Counted from the stretch's first letter, positions 26,502-35,848 are shown. The stretch: DNA of 64,000 bases from Rhizobium jaguaris (GCF_003627755.1 NZ_CP032694.1:239501-303500), one strand, 5' to 3'. Program-made: numbers and translations. Notes: generated by a model from the sequence alone, not told the origin.

Positions 26502-29500
26502 ATGAAAAAAGGTGATCATCTCTTCCTCGTCGACGGCTCCGGTTTCATTTTCCGGGCCTTTCATGCCCTGCCGCCGCTGACGCGCAAATCGGATGGATTG
26601 CCGGTCGGCGCCGTCTCCGGTTTCTGCAACATGCTGTGGAAGTTGTTGACCTCGGCGCGCGATACGTCGGTTGGTGTTACGCCGACGCATTTTGCCGTCA
26701 TCTTCGACTATTCCTCGAAGACTTTCCGCAAGGATATCTACAGCGCCTATAAGGCCAACCGGAGCGCACCGCCGGAAGAGCTGATCCCGCAATTCGGGCT
26801 GATCCGCGAGGCGACACGCGCCTTTAACCTGCCTTGCATCGAGACCGACGGCTTCGAGGCGGACGACATCATCGCCACCTACGCTCGCCAGGCCGAGGCG
26901 AACGGCGCGGACGTCACCATCATCTCTTCCGACAAGGATCTGATGCAGCTCGTCACTTCCATGGTCCACATGTATGACAGCATGAAGGACAAGCAGATCG
27001 GCATACCCGATGTCATCGAGAAGTGGGGCGTGCCACCGGAAAAGATGATCGATCTGCAGGCCATGACCGGCGATTCGATCGACAACGTGCCCGGCATTCC
27101 CGGCATCGGCCCGAAGACGGCGGCGCAGTTGCTGGAAGAGTTTGGCGATCTCGACACGCTGCTTGCCCGCGCCGGCGAGATCAAGCAGCAGAAGCGCCGC
27201 GAGAACATCGTCGCCAATGCCGAGCTGGCCCGCATTTCACGACAGTTGGTGACGCTGAGGACCGATGTGCCACTGGAGCTGTCACTCGACGCCTTGGTAC
27301 TCGAACCACAGAACGGCCCGAAACTAATCGGCTTCCTAAAGGCGATGGAGTTCACTTCGCTGACGCGTCGCGTCGCCGATGCCTGCGATTGCGATGCGGC
27401 GGCGATCGAACCATCTGACGTCAAGGTCGAGTGGAGTGATACCGCCCATGGTCCTGACCTCGATGTCGGTGAAAATGTCGATCTCGTTGCCGGCAGCGTG
27501 GTCACGGCCGAAGGCGCCTCTGTTCCGGCGCCCGTCGTCAAGTCGCGCATGGCGTCTGAAAGTGCCGCCGAGCCAGCCGAACTCGCCAAGGCACGGGCCG
27601 CAAGCTTTGCCACCGCACCGATCGATCACTCGACCTATGTCACCATTCGCGATTTGGCCGTTCTGGACCAGTGGATCGCGGACGCCCGCGAAACCGGCAT
27701 TGTCGCCTTCGATACGGAGACGACCTCGCTCGACGCGATGCAGGCCGAAATCGTCGGCTTTTCGCTCGCGATTGCCGATAACAGGAACGATCCTTCGGGT
27801 GCGATCATCCGCGCCGCCTATGTACCGCTCGGCCACAAGAACGGCGTCGGCGATCTGCTCGGCGGCGGGCTGGCGGATAATCAGGTCCCGCTGCGCGATG
27901 CCTTGCCGCGGCTGAAGGACTTGCTGGAAGATACCTCCATCCTCAAGATCGCGCAGAACCTGAAGTACGACTATCTGCTGATGAAGCGCTATGGCATCGA
28001 GCTCAAAGCCTTCGACGACACGATGCTGCTTTCCTATGTGCTGGATGGCGGCGCCAACGGCACGCACGGCATGGACAGCCTGTCGGAGCGCTGGCTCGGC
28101 CACAAGCCCATCGCTTACAAGGATGTCGCCGGCAGCGGTAAATCAAATGTCACCTTCGATCTCGTCGATATCGACCGGGCCACGGCCTATGCCGCCGAAG
28201 ATGCGGATGTGACGCTGCGGCTCTGGCTGGTGCTGAAGCCGCGCCTGGCGGCGGAAAAGCTCACCAGCGTCTATGAGCGCCTGGAACGGCCGCTGGTGCC
28301 GGTTCTCGCTCATATGGAAGAACGCGGCATCACCATCGACCGGCAGATCCTGTCGCGCCTCTCCGGCGAGCTGGCGCAAGGCGCTGCCGCCCTGGAAGAT
28401 GAAATTTACACGCTGGCCGGCGAGCGGTTCAACATCGGTTCGCCGAAACAGCTCGGCGATATTCTCTTTGGTAAGATGGGCCTTGCCGGCGGTAACAAAA
28501 CCAAGACCGGGCAATGGTCGACCTCGGCGCAAGTGTTGGAAGACCTGGCGGCCGCCGGCTTCGAGCTGCCGCGCAAGATCGTCGACTGGCGCCAGCTCAC
28601 CAAGCTGAAATCCACCTATACCGACGCGTTGCCGGGCTACGTCCACCCTGAGACCAAACGCGTCCATACCTCCTATTCGCTGGCCTCGACCACGACTGGG
28701 CGCCTGTCTTCCTCCGAGCCGAACCTGCAGAACATTCCGGTTCGCACGGCCGAAGGCCGCAAGATCCGGACGGCTTTCATCTCGACGCCGGGCCATAAGC
28801 TGATCTCGGCCGACTACAGCCAGATCGAACTACGTGTGCTGGCGCATGTCGCCAATATCCCGCAGCTCGAGCAAGCCTTCGCCGACGGCGTCGACATTCA
28901 CGCCATGACGGCCTCGGAAATGTTTAGCGTGCCGATCGAGGGCATGCCGAGCGAAGTTCGCCGCCGCGCCAAAGCAATCAATTTCGGCATCATCTACGGC
29001 ATTTCGGCCTTCGGCCTCGCCAACCAGCTTTCGATCGAGCGCTCCGAGGCGGGCGACTATATCAAGCGGTATTTCGAGCGTTTTCCCGGCATCCGTGACT
29101 ATATGGAAAGCACCAAGGCAGCAGCGCGCGACAAGGGCTATGTCGAAACCATATTCGGCCGCCGAGTCCATTTTCCGGAAATCCGCTCCTCCAATCCGTC
29201 CGTGCGCGCCTTCAATGAACGTGCCTCGATCAATGCGCCGATCCAGGGTTCGGCGGCCGACGTCATCCGCCGCGCCATGATCAAAATGGAGCCGGCGCTT
29301 GCGGCCGCCGGCCTCGCCGATCGCGTGCGCATGCTGTTGCAGGTGCATGACGAACTGATCTTCGAAGTCGAAGACGCCGATGTAGAGCGCTCTACGCCGA
29401 TCATCGTCTCGGTGATGGAAAATGCCGCCATGCCGGCGGTCGATATGTCCGTGCCGCTGAAGGTGGATGCCCGCGCCGCCAACAATTGGGATGAGGCGCA

Positions 29501-29504
29501 CTAG
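26502..29504 (+). CDS. polA: DNA polymerase I
   Basis: This protein of 1000 residues works in replication and repair. The N-terminal 5'-3' exonuclease (FEN) domain covers residues 1 to about 290 (FLVDGSGFIFRAFHAL; ADDIIATYA; SSDKDLMQL; the DNVPGIPGIGPKTA helix-hairpin-helix). The 3'-5' exonuclease keeps its catalytic DxE (FDTETTSLD, near residue 403), so proofreading should be active. The polymerase domain has DYSQIELRVLAH (near 770) and VHDELIFEV (near 947). Start MKKGDHLFLVDG at 26502 matches the usual rhizobial protein; an ATG at 26472 would add ten residues but its GGAG directly abuts the start codon. Confidence 0.95.
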   Translation: MKKGDHLFLVDGSGFIFRAFHALPPLTRKSDGLPVGAVSGFCNMLWKLLTSARDTSVGVTPTHFAVIFDYSSKTFRKDIYSAYKANRSAPPEELIPQFGLIREATRAFNLPCIETDGFEADDIIATYARQAEANGADVTIISSDKDLMQLVTSMVHMYDSMKDKQIGIPDVIEKWGVPPEKMIDLQAMTGDSIDNVPGIPGIGPKTAAQLLEEFGDLDTLLARAGEIKQQKRRENIVANAELARISRQLVTLRTDVPLELSLDALVLEPQNGPKLIGFLKAMEFTSLTRRVADACDCDAAAIEPSDVKVEWSDTAHGPDLDVGENVDLVAGSVVTAEGASVPAPVVKSRMASESAAEPAELAKARAASFATAPIDHSTYVTIRDLAVLDQWIADARETGIVAFDTETTSLDAMQAEIVGFSLAIADNRNDPSGAIIRAAYVPLGHKNGVGDLLGGGLADNQVPLRDALPRLKDLLEDTSILKIAQNLKYDYLLMKRYGIELKAFDDTMLLSYVLDGGANGTHGMDSLSERWLGHKPIAYKDVAGSGKSNVTFDLVDIDRATAYAAEDADVTLRLWLVLKPRLAAEKLTSVYERLERPLVPVLAHMEERGITIDRQILSRLSGELAQGAAALEDEIYTLAGERFNIGSPKQLGDILFGKMGLAGGNKTKTGQWSTSAQVLEDLAAAGFELPRKIVDWRQLTKLKSTYTDALPGYVHPETKRVHTSYSLASTTTGRLSSSEPNLQNIPVRTAEGRKIRTAFISTPGHKLISADYSQIELRVLAHVANIPQLEQAFADGVDIHAMTASEMFSVPIEGMPSEVRRRAKAINFGIIYGISAFGLANQLSIERSEAGDYIKRYFERFPGIRDYMESTKAAARDKGYVETIFGRRVHFPEIRSSNPSVRAFNERASINAPIQGSAADVIRRAMIKMEPALAAAGLADRVRMLLQVHDELIFEVEDADVERSTPIIVSVMENAAMPAVDMSVPLKVDARAANNWDEAH

Positions 29505-29554
29505 GCGGCGGGTCGGAAACGGTCTATCCCGCCCTCCTGAGCTTGTCGAAGGGG

Positions 29555-29774
29555 CGGGCGGGAAAGCAATTTCTTACATTTAGCCGCAGGGCTAAGTGTT
29601 AGAAATTGCAAGGGCGGGGGTAGGCAGGGGCGCATCGAACCCCTGAATTAATTTGAACGAGGCACGGACCCCCGCTCTTGCAATTTCAATGGCTTAGAAA
29701 TTGCGCTAGGCTTTTGAATGTGCGGTTACTCTTGTTGCGCAATCCCTAAGCCAGTGAAATTGCTTTCTCGCCCG
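29555..29774. repeat. 220-base multi-branched palindromic element after polA
   Basis: The outer arms CGGGCG(G)GAAAGCAATTTC (29555-29573) and GAAATTGCTTTC(T)CGCCCG (29756-29774) enclose further dyads: TTAGCC/GGCTAA (29579-29596), GAAATTGCAAG..CGGGGGT with ACCCCCG..CTTGCAATTTC (29602-29621/29668-29687), and GGCTTAG..TTGCGC with GCGCAA..CTAAGCC (29691-29706/29737-29752). No coding sequence is seen in the 323-base gap. It looks like a mobile palindromic repeat that also separates convergent polA and phnN. Confidence 0.65.
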
Positions 29775-29827
29775 CCAAGGGCGAGATAGGTCTTCGCGCA
29801 TGCCGCGTCTTCTTCAGCTTCGAACGC

Positions 29828-30430
29828 TCACTTCCCGATCAGCTTTTCCAGCACGGAAATGATAGCGCGTTCGGCCTCTTCGAGCGTGCCGCTATTGTCG
29901 ATATCGGCGACGTCGTAGTTGCCCTGAACGGTCAGCGAGCTTCGTTCCAACCGCTTCAAAACGTCTTCGCGGCTCTCGCGCCCGCGCGCCATCAGCCGCT
30001 CGGCAAGTACCTCGCGCCGCGCCGTAATATTGATGACTTTCAGCCGCGGAAATGCGGTCTGGAAGTGATGTAACGCCGAGCGCGAGCCATTGGCAATGAC
30101 CAGATTTCCCTGTGCAAGCTCACGAGCGACATCGGCCGGGATGCCATATTTCAGCCCATGTGCTTCCCAGGAGACGACAAAGGCGCCGGCATGCTGCATA
30201 GCGTCGAAATCGGCGTCCGAGACGGCTTTGTGATCCTCGTTGCCGGCATCCCCCTCGCGCGTGATGACGCGGCGAACGAAATGGACATCCGGCCGGCCAG
30301 CGAAGTGCCGGGCGGCAAGGTTCATCAACGTATCCTTGCCGGCACCGCTAGGGCCAACCACGACGGCCATGGTACCGACCGTATCGACCGCCAAATTCTT
30401 AGCCGGCTCGATTTTGGTGTCGAGTGTCAT
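29828..30430 (-). CDS. phnN: Ribose 1,5-bisphosphate phosphokinase
   Basis: This kinase of 200 residues, related to guanylate kinase, converts ribose 1,5-bisphosphate to PRPP in the C-P lyase pathway. Walker A reads GPSGAGKDT near the N-terminus, and the RRVITREGDAGNEDH region and SWEAHGLKYGIP are typical of PhnN. The ATG at 30430 overlaps the phnM stop as ATGA; an eight-residue upstream extension was rejected. It is last in the phnCDEE-DUF1045-phnMN unit. Confidence 0.9.
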   Translation of the reverse strand: MTLDTKIEPAKNLAVDTVGTMAVVVGPSGAGKDTLMNLAARHFAGRPDVHFVRRVITREGDAGNEDHKAVSDADFDAMQHAGAFVVSWEAHGLKYGIPADVARELAQGNLVIANGSRSALHHFQTAFPRLKVINITARREVLAERLMARGRESREDVLKRLERSSLTVQGNYDVADIDNSGTLEEAERAIISVLEKLIGK

Positions 30431-31566
30431 GCGACACGCCGTCCTTCCCGCCACACTGAACGCGTCACCGGCACGCCGTGATCGCGGCGAACGCGTACGA
30501 GATCGGCGCGCAAACCTTCGGCGATGCGGCCGCGGTCGTCCAAGCTGACCGTCTTCGCAGGCGTTGCCGTCACCATGGCGATGGCTTGGGGCAGCGAAAT
30601 GCCCTCGACCTCGTCGGCAAGGATGAAGGGCGCATGCAGCAGGCTGAGCGGTACATAGTCCGAAGACAGCACATCGAGCACGCCGAGGTTGGCAAGATCG
30701 CGGGCAGCGATATTGCCGGAATGCGACTTGCCGCGCACGATGTTCGGCGCGCCCATCAACACGCTCATGCCGGCGCCGTGCGAAGCCTTGGCGGCGTCGA
30801 TGCTGGTCGGGAATTCCGCCAGCCGAACGCCATAGGCAACAGCCTCGTCGACATGGGCGAGCGTGGCGTCGTCATGGCTGGCGATGGTAATGCCGCGTTC
30901 GGCGCAGACCTTCGAGATGGCGTCGCGGTGCGGTGTCGCGTATTTGGCCGATTCTTCCTGTCGCTTGGCGACGAAACGGGCGAAGGCCTCGTCGCTCAAG
31001 CCGCGCTTCTTCTGATAATAAAAGATATATTGATCCATGGTCTGGAACTGGCGCTGGCCCGGCGCATGGTCCATCAGCGAGACCAGGCGGACGTAAGGAT
31101 CCTTTTCAAAATCCTGGAAGTGATCGAGAACGTTGTCGGAGGAGACTTCGCAGCGGAGATGGATCAAGTGATCGGCGCGCAGGCGATCTTCACGCTGAGC
31201 CGCCTGGATGGCGTCGGCCATGTCGCGCATCTCGCCCTTTTCGAAGCCGCCATCTTCGTCCGAACCCATGCGCAGGCAGTCGAATACGGTGGTGATGCCT
31301 GAGGTGACAATCTGGGCGTCGTGCGCCTGGATGGCAGCGGTCTTGTTCCAGCGGACGCCCGGACGCGGAGAATAATGCGCTTCCAGATGGTCGGTATGCA
31401 GCTCGACCAGACCGGGGATCAGATAGTCGCCCTCGAAATCCTCGCCGATGGCGGACTTGCCTTCGGAAATGCCGGCAATGCGACCGTCACGGATCAGCAC
31501 GGAGCCTTCGACAATCTTATCTTCGAGGACGATGCGGGCGTTGGAGAGGACGGTTTCTTTGGTCAT
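30427..31566 (-). CDS. phnM: RPnTP hydrolase of the C-P lyase pathway
   Basis: This amidohydrolase-fold enzyme of 379 residues releases pyrophosphate from 5-triphosphoribosyl-1-phosphonate, the second step of phosphonate breakdown. The metal-binding motif GLVELHTDHLEAHYSPRPG and the later SHDDAT (ITIASHDDATLAHVDEA) match PhnM. The ATG at 31566 (MTKETVLSNARIVLED) was chosen; a 50-residue in-frame upstream extension overlaps the previous gene and is rich in Arg/Ser, so it is not real. Ten bases separate it from the DUF1045 gene. Confidence 0.93.
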   Translation of the reverse strand: MTKETVLSNARIVLEDKIVEGSVLIRDGRIAGISEGKSAIGEDFEGDYLIPGLVELHTDHLEAHYSPRPGVRWNKTAAIQAHDAQIVTSGITTVFDCLRMGSDEDGGFEKGEMRDMADAIQAAQREDRLRADHLIHLRCEVSSDNVLDHFQDFEKDPYVRLVSLMDHAPGQRQFQTMDQYIFYYQKKRGLSDEAFARFVAKRQEESAKYATPHRDAISKVCAERGITIASHDDATLAHVDEAVAYGVRLAEFPTSIDAAKASHGAGMSVLMGAPNIVRGKSHSGNIAARDLANLGVLDVLSSDYVPLSLLHAPFILADEVEGISLPQAIAMVTATPAKTVSLDDRGRIAEGLRADLVRVRRDHGVPVTRSVWREGRRVA

Positions 31567-31576
31567 GTCATGTCTT

Positions 31577-32302
31577 TCAGCTTTGGGCGCCGGCGAGCGG
31601 CAGCCAGGAACGGACGGTAAAGGGCGCACCACGCTCTTCCTCGACGAAAATGGCAAGGCCCGAAATGGCGAGCGGTTTGCCGATATGCGCCGAGAAACGG
31701 TCACGCAGCAGGTCATGGATGCCGGCTTGTCGCTCTGTCGTGACCCTGCCTGTCAGTGTCATGTGGAAGCGGAATTCGTCCAGCACATAAGGATAGCCCC
31801 AGCGCAACAGGTTTGCACGTTGCGGCTCGGTCAATCCTTCCGGCTTGCGCCGTGCAATATCATGATCGGAAAGGGCAGCGCGGAATGGCTCGAAGGTCTT
31901 CACCACCTGTGCAGCGAAGTCCTGCAGCGGCTGATAGATCTTCGCCGGAACGAGAGCGAAGAAATGGCCGAGCTGACCAAGCACGAGTTCCGGAATCGCA
32001 AAGGCCGGCGTGCGCGCGGCAAAATCGGCGGCCACGTCCAGAAGGTCGCGCTCGGTGACCGAGGTAGCGAGCTCGAAGGGCGCCTTCAGCGTGGCGTGAA
32101 ATCCGTAACGGCTCGGCTCGGCAATGATCTCGGCATGGTCCTCCGGCACAAAGCCGATGGCCTTGTCGGAAAAAATCTCACCTGAAAAAGCGTCGCGACC
32201 GAGCCAGCGGGCGGCAAGCGCCGTCAAAGGATCGGCTTTCGGCGGTGTAAAATAGAGAGCGTAGCGCAAGGCTGTATTCCTTGGAAAAATCGGCTGCGCC
32301 AA
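31577..32302 (-). CDS. DUF1045 protein of phosphonate operons (2H phosphoesterase-like)
   Basis: This protein of 241 residues belongs to the DUF1045 family found in many proteobacterial phn operons. Two HxT motifs (GFHATLKAPF near residue 68 and FRFHMTLTGR near 178) are spaced as in the 2H phosphoesterase/RNA ligase fold, suggesting phosphodiester or cyclic phosphate hydrolysis. A role like that of PhnP (opening ribose 1,2-cyclic phosphate) would fill a gap, because no phnP is visible in this window, but that is inference. It lies between phnE2 and phnM on the same strand, 157 bases after phnE2. Confidence 0.82.
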   Translation of the reverse strand: MAQPIFPRNTALRYALYFTPPKADPLTALAARWLGRDAFSGEIFSDKAIGFVPEDHAEIIAEPSRYGFHATLKAPFELATSVTERDLLDVAADFAARTPAFAIPELVLGQLGHFFALVPAKIYQPLQDFAAQVVKTFEPFRAALSDHDIARRKPEGLTEPQRANLLRWGYPYVLDEFRFHMTLTGRVTTERQAGIHDLLRDRFSAHIGKPLAISGLAIFVEEERGAPFTVRSWLPLAGAQS

Positions 32303-32459
32303 ACATTGTTCGGTGATTTGGCGGCAAGCCGCAAGTGTCGCGAGACAGAGTCGAATCGAATCCGGCTAAGTCCGACGTAACCGATCCTGTCCTGCCCGGG
32401 CCTGCGCTAACGGATTCCCGTGACAAAATGATGATGCGATATGCTTTTCCGCCGTCTTT

Positions 32460-33806
32460 TTATCTGTGCTGCGTGCCCATCAAGCGCGAGCGCAGTGCGT
32501 TGGATGCGGTGTCGAACAGGAAGACGACGATCAGGATCAGCAGCACCATGTAGGCGACGTTTTCCCAATTGGCGTTGGTACGCATGGCTTCCCAAAGTTT
32601 CAGGCCGATGCCGCCGGCGCCGACCGCGCCGATGATAGTGGCGCCGCGCACGTTCGATTCCCATTGGTAAAGCGTCTGGCTGACGATGACGGGAACGATC
32701 TGCGGCATGATGCCGTAGCGATGCACGAGGACCGTCGAGGAGCCGGTGGACTTGACGCCTTCGCGCGGCTTGTTGTCGATGTTCTCCAGCCCTTCTGAGT
32801 AGAGCTTGCCGAGCGTGCCGGTCTCCGTGAGAAAGATCGCGCCGCTGCCGGCGAGCGGGCCGGGGCCGAAGGCGCGGGTCAGGAACAACGCCCAGATCAG
32901 CATGTCGACCGAACGCAGGAAGTCGAAAAAGCGCTTCAATATCTGATTGAGCAGCCGGTTCGGTGTGATGTTGCGCGCCGCCATGAAGGCCAGCGGAAAG
33001 GCTGCGAGCGAACCGAGCAGCGTGCCGAGGAAAGCCATCACGATGGTTTGGAACAGCTTGGTCAGCACATCGCCGTGCTGCCAGGCCGTGTTGTTCCAGA
33101 AATTGTCGAAGGCGAGCGACAGGTTGGATTCGTTCGGCTTAAGCCGCGGGCCGGCGACGATCAGGCTGACGACTTCGCTCGCTGGCTTGTCGAAGAAGGG
33201 CGATTGCGTGTCGAAGATGAAGTTGGCCCAGCCGAGGAAGCGCTTGCGGATCTTCACGCGGCCACTGGAAATGCTGACGTCGCCGGCAAAGCCCATATTG
33301 GCGAGGATGTTGTCGTCATAGACCGTAATCCAGGACGGTGTTGGCTCCGAGCCGAGAACCTTCGGCGAATCGCCCGTGATATCGATCGGAACGGTGACGC
33401 CATGTGCCGTCAGGATCGCCTGTGTCTTCGTAATCGTCACGGTGCGGCTGGTGCCGCTGACCGATACGGTCAGGCTGCCGTCAGGATTGTTCGTCACCCA
33501 ATCCGGATGCGGATCGTCGCCGAGCGGCGAAAAACGCGGATATTTGATGCTGATCTTGTCGCCGGAAATGCGGAATTCCGGCTGCACGTCGTAGCTGATC
33601 CACTGGCTCAAATAGATGCCTACACGCTCCCAATGGGCTTCCGCGATGACCTTCGGCAGGTCAAAGAACCAGACGGCGTAGACGCCGTAGACGATCACGC
33701 CGATGAAGATCATCAGCGCGCCGAAACGTTGGCGGAATGATCGGTGCAGGATTTCCGGGTAGCGGGCTTCGATATCTTGCATGCGGCTGGCGTCGATGAC
33801 GGACAT
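32460..33806 (-). CDS. phnE: Phosphonate ABC transporter permease, long form
   Basis: This is the second PhnE-type permease (448 residues, against about 280 for the ordinary form). One helix near residues 30-50 is followed by a soluble, probably periplasmic, stretch of about 170-180 residues rich in Ser/Thr/Asp. The usual permease core then follows from about residue 245 (TIVMAFLGTLLGSLAAFPLAF; the SNVRGATIIGAVGAGGIGLKLW motif near the C-terminus). The ATG at 33806 was chosen over an upstream one that overlaps phnE1. It presumably dimerises with the shorter PhnE encoded eight bases upstream. Confidence 0.88.
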   Translation of the reverse strand: MSVIDASRMQDIEARYPEILHRSFRQRFGALMIFIGVIVYGVYAVWFFDLPKVIAEAHWERVGIYLSQWISYDVQPEFRISGDKISIKYPRFSPLGDDPHPDWVTNNPDGSLTVSVSGTSRTVTITKTQAILTAHGVTVPIDITGDSPKVLGSEPTPSWITVYDDNILANMGFAGDVSISSGRVKIRKRFLGWANFIFDTQSPFFDKPASEVVSLIVAGPRLKPNESNLSLAFDNFWNNTAWQHGDVLTKLFQTIVMAFLGTLLGSLAAFPLAFMAARNITPNRLLNQILKRFFDFLRSVDMLIWALFLTRAFGPGPLAGSGAIFLTETGTLGKLYSEGLENIDNKPREGVKSTGSSTVLVHRYGIMPQIVPVIVSQTLYQWESNVRGATIIGAVGAGGIGLKLWEAMRTNANWENVAYMVLLILIVVFLFDTASNALRSRLMGTQHR

Positions 33807-33814
33807 GGCCCACC

Positions 33815-34795
33815 TCAATGTTGCAGAAGGAAGGCATGTTCGCCGACGAGACGGCGACGGAGCCATGCGGAAAATTGGTCGACGGCGATGATCGTCACGA
33901 AAAGCAGCAGCACGAGAGCCACTGTCTTGGCGCCGAAGCCGCGCGAGATCGAAAGCTTCAGCTCCTCACCGATACCGCCGCCGCCGACAGCGCCGATGAT
34001 GGTCGAGGCGCGGACATTGATTTCCAGGCGCAGCAACGCATAGGACATGAAGTTCGGCAGCACTTGCGGCAGAGCGGCGAAGCGAACGCGCTCCGTCCAG
34101 CTTGCGCCGACTGCCTTCATGCCTTCGTCGGGTTTCATGTCGATATTCTCGACCACTTCGTAGAAGAGCTTGCCGAGCGCACCGATCGTGTGCAGGCCGA
34201 CGGCGATAATGGCGGCGATCGGGCCGATCGACAGAATCGCCGAAAACAAGCCGGCAATGACGATCTCCGGGAAGGCGCGCAACAGTTCCATGAAGCGTTT
34301 CGTCACAAGACGCACCGGATGCGACGGCGACATGTTGCGCGCGGCAAAGAAGCTGAGGGGCAGGGCGACGACGAAGCCAATGATGGTGGAAACCAGCGCC
34401 ACATTGATCGTGATGATCATCAGCTCGAAATATTCGGGAATATAGAAATCGCCCCAGACATAGACGCGGCCTTTCGGAAAATTGAATTCCTCGCCGCCGA
34501 CGCCGTTTGCGCCGTTGGGGCTCGGCAGGTCGAAGAGCGCGCGATAGACGTCGGCCCAATCCTTAGGGATGAGCCAGCTCAGGAAATCGAAAAGATGCGG
34601 CAGGCGGTCGAAGAAATGGCCGGCATTGCTCTCGTCGGCAAAGCGGACGGAGCTGACGAAGGCGATGATCAATATCAGCAGGCCGATGCCGGTATAGAGG
34701 CGGCGGCGCGCCACCATCCTGCTCCAGGCGTCACCGATATCCTTCGCGCTCTGAGGGGCGCTTTGCATCTGCGGCTGAGTATCGGCAATCGTCAT
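33815..34795 (-). CDS. phnE: Phosphonate ABC transporter permease
   Basis: This membrane permease of 326 residues has an N-terminal cytoplasmic segment of about 30 residues, a first helix (LYTGIGLLILIIAFVSSV), a periplasmic loop of about 85 residues, and the PhnE core with ASTIIGAVGGGGIGEELKLS near its end. It is the first of two tandem phnE genes after phnD. Together with PhnC and PhnD it imports phosphonates. Confidence 0.9.
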   Translation of the reverse strand: MTIADTQPQMQSAPQSAKDIGDAWSRMVARRRLYTGIGLLILIIAFVSSVRFADESNAGHFFDRLPHLFDFLSWLIPKDWADVYRALFDLPSPNGANGVGGEEFNFPKGRVYVWGDFYIPEYFELMIITINVALVSTIIGFVVALPLSFFAARNMSPSHPVRLVTKRFMELLRAFPEIVIAGLFSAILSIGPIAAIIAVGLHTIGALGKLFYEVVENIDMKPDEGMKAVGASWTERVRFAALPQVLPNFMSYALLRLEINVRASTIIGAVGGGGIGEELKLSISRGFGAKTVALVLLLFVTIIAVDQFSAWLRRRLVGEHAFLLQH

Positions 34796-34821
34796 GAATG
34801 TCCTGCCCTTGTGATAGCAAA

Positions 34822-34845
34822 AGGGCGGCCGTCGCCGGCCGCCCT
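34822..34845 (-). other. Stem-loop after phnD
   Basis: AGGGCGGCCG (34822-34831) pairs perfectly with CGGCCGCCCT (34836-34845) over a four-base loop, 17 bases after the phnD stop and before phnE. No T-tract follows. It probably stabilises the phnD message. Confidence 0.65.
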
Positions 34846-34861
34846 GCAGTCTGGATAGGGA

Positions 34862-35767
34862 TCAGCCGCCGATGGCAGCCCTACGAACGTCGATAACGGC
34901 GTTGTAGAAGTCCGGGGTAACCTTGACGTAGCCCTTGAAGTCGCCGCCTTCGATTGCCGAGAAGCACTTGGCGTCGGTGGTCGGGAGCTTCAGGAAGAAG
35001 TCGGTCAGCTTGGCCTGCCATTCGGTGCCGAGAGCGTTGCGAACGACGAGCGGGCCGTTCGGGATCAGCGGCGAACGCCATACTTCGACGAGCTTGTTCG
35101 GGTCAACGGCGCCCTTATCGACTTCCTTGCGGAAGGTACCGGAGGTGAAGCCGTCCTTGAAATCGCCGAGGCCCGAAGAGTCGTCAACGGCAACGTCGAC
35201 CTTACCGTCATAGGCGGCAAGCAGGTTGTTCTCGTGACCGCCGTTGAACTGGGTCGAAGCGAAGAACTTGTCGTTCGGCATGCCGGTGGTCTTCGGAATC
35301 TGCGTCAGCGGAACGAGGTAGCCAGACGTGGAGTCCGGATCGGCGTAGCCGAGTTTCTTGCCCTTGGCGTCGGTAATCGTCTTGATGCCGGAAGACTTGA
35401 GAGCGAGGCCGATCGAGTAGTAGCCGGTCGAACCATCGGTCTGCTGCGTCGTCAGGATCGGGGTAACGGCCTTCGGGTCCTTGATGACGGTGCCTGCGTA
35501 GCCGGAAGCGCCGAGTTCGGCGAAGTCGAGCGTGCCGCCGAGGAGGCCCTGGATAACGCCGTCATAGTCGGCAGCCGGGAACAGCGAAACCTTTTCGAAA
35601 CCGAAGGTTTCCTTCAGGTGGTCGGCGAGGCAAGCGTAGTTGCGCAGGCGGTCAGCTTCGTTTTCGCCACCGAGAATACCAACGCGGAATTCCTTGATGT
35701 CCTGAGCGGCAGCGCCGCCAGCGAGCGCGAGAAGCGCCGTGGCTGCAAGAAGGGTCTTCTTCAACAT
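34862..35767 (-). CDS. phnD: Phosphonate ABC transporter periplasmic binding protein
   Basis: This periplasmic protein of 301 residues binds phosphonates for import. It has a signal peptide (MLKKTLLAATALLALAGGAAAQ) and PhnD family features: EFRVGILGGENEADRLRNY at the mature start, LDFAELGASGYA, and YADPDSTSGYLVPL, which lines the phosphonate-binding pocket in the family. It is the second gene after phnC and is flanked by hairpins on both sides. Confidence 0.94.
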   Translation of the reverse strand: MLKKTLLAATALLALAGGAAAQDIKEFRVGILGGENEADRLRNYACLADHLKETFGFEKVSLFPAADYDGVIQGLLGGTLDFAELGASGYAGTVIKDPKAVTPILTTQQTDGSTGYYSIGLALKSSGIKTITDAKGKKLGYADPDSTSGYLVPLTQIPKTTGMPNDKFFASTQFNGGHENNLLAAYDGKVDVAVDDSSGLGDFKDGFTSGTFRKEVDKGAVDPNKLVEVWRSPLIPNGPLVVRNALGTEWQAKLTDFFLKLPTTDAKCFSAIEGGDFKGYVKVTPDFYNAVIDVRRAAIGG

Positions 35768-35848
35768 GGGTTCGTCTCCTGATTAACCGGTGTCCCCGGA
35801 TGTCTTCGGTCTAAAAGAAATACGCCCTTGACGCGGGCCTTCGATCGC

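Noticed and set aside
31567..31716. 50-residue N-terminal extension of phnM
   Set aside because: It is Arg/Ser/Pro-rich, overlaps the DUF1045 gene in another frame, and PhnM homologues begin at the MTKETVLSNARI-type start.
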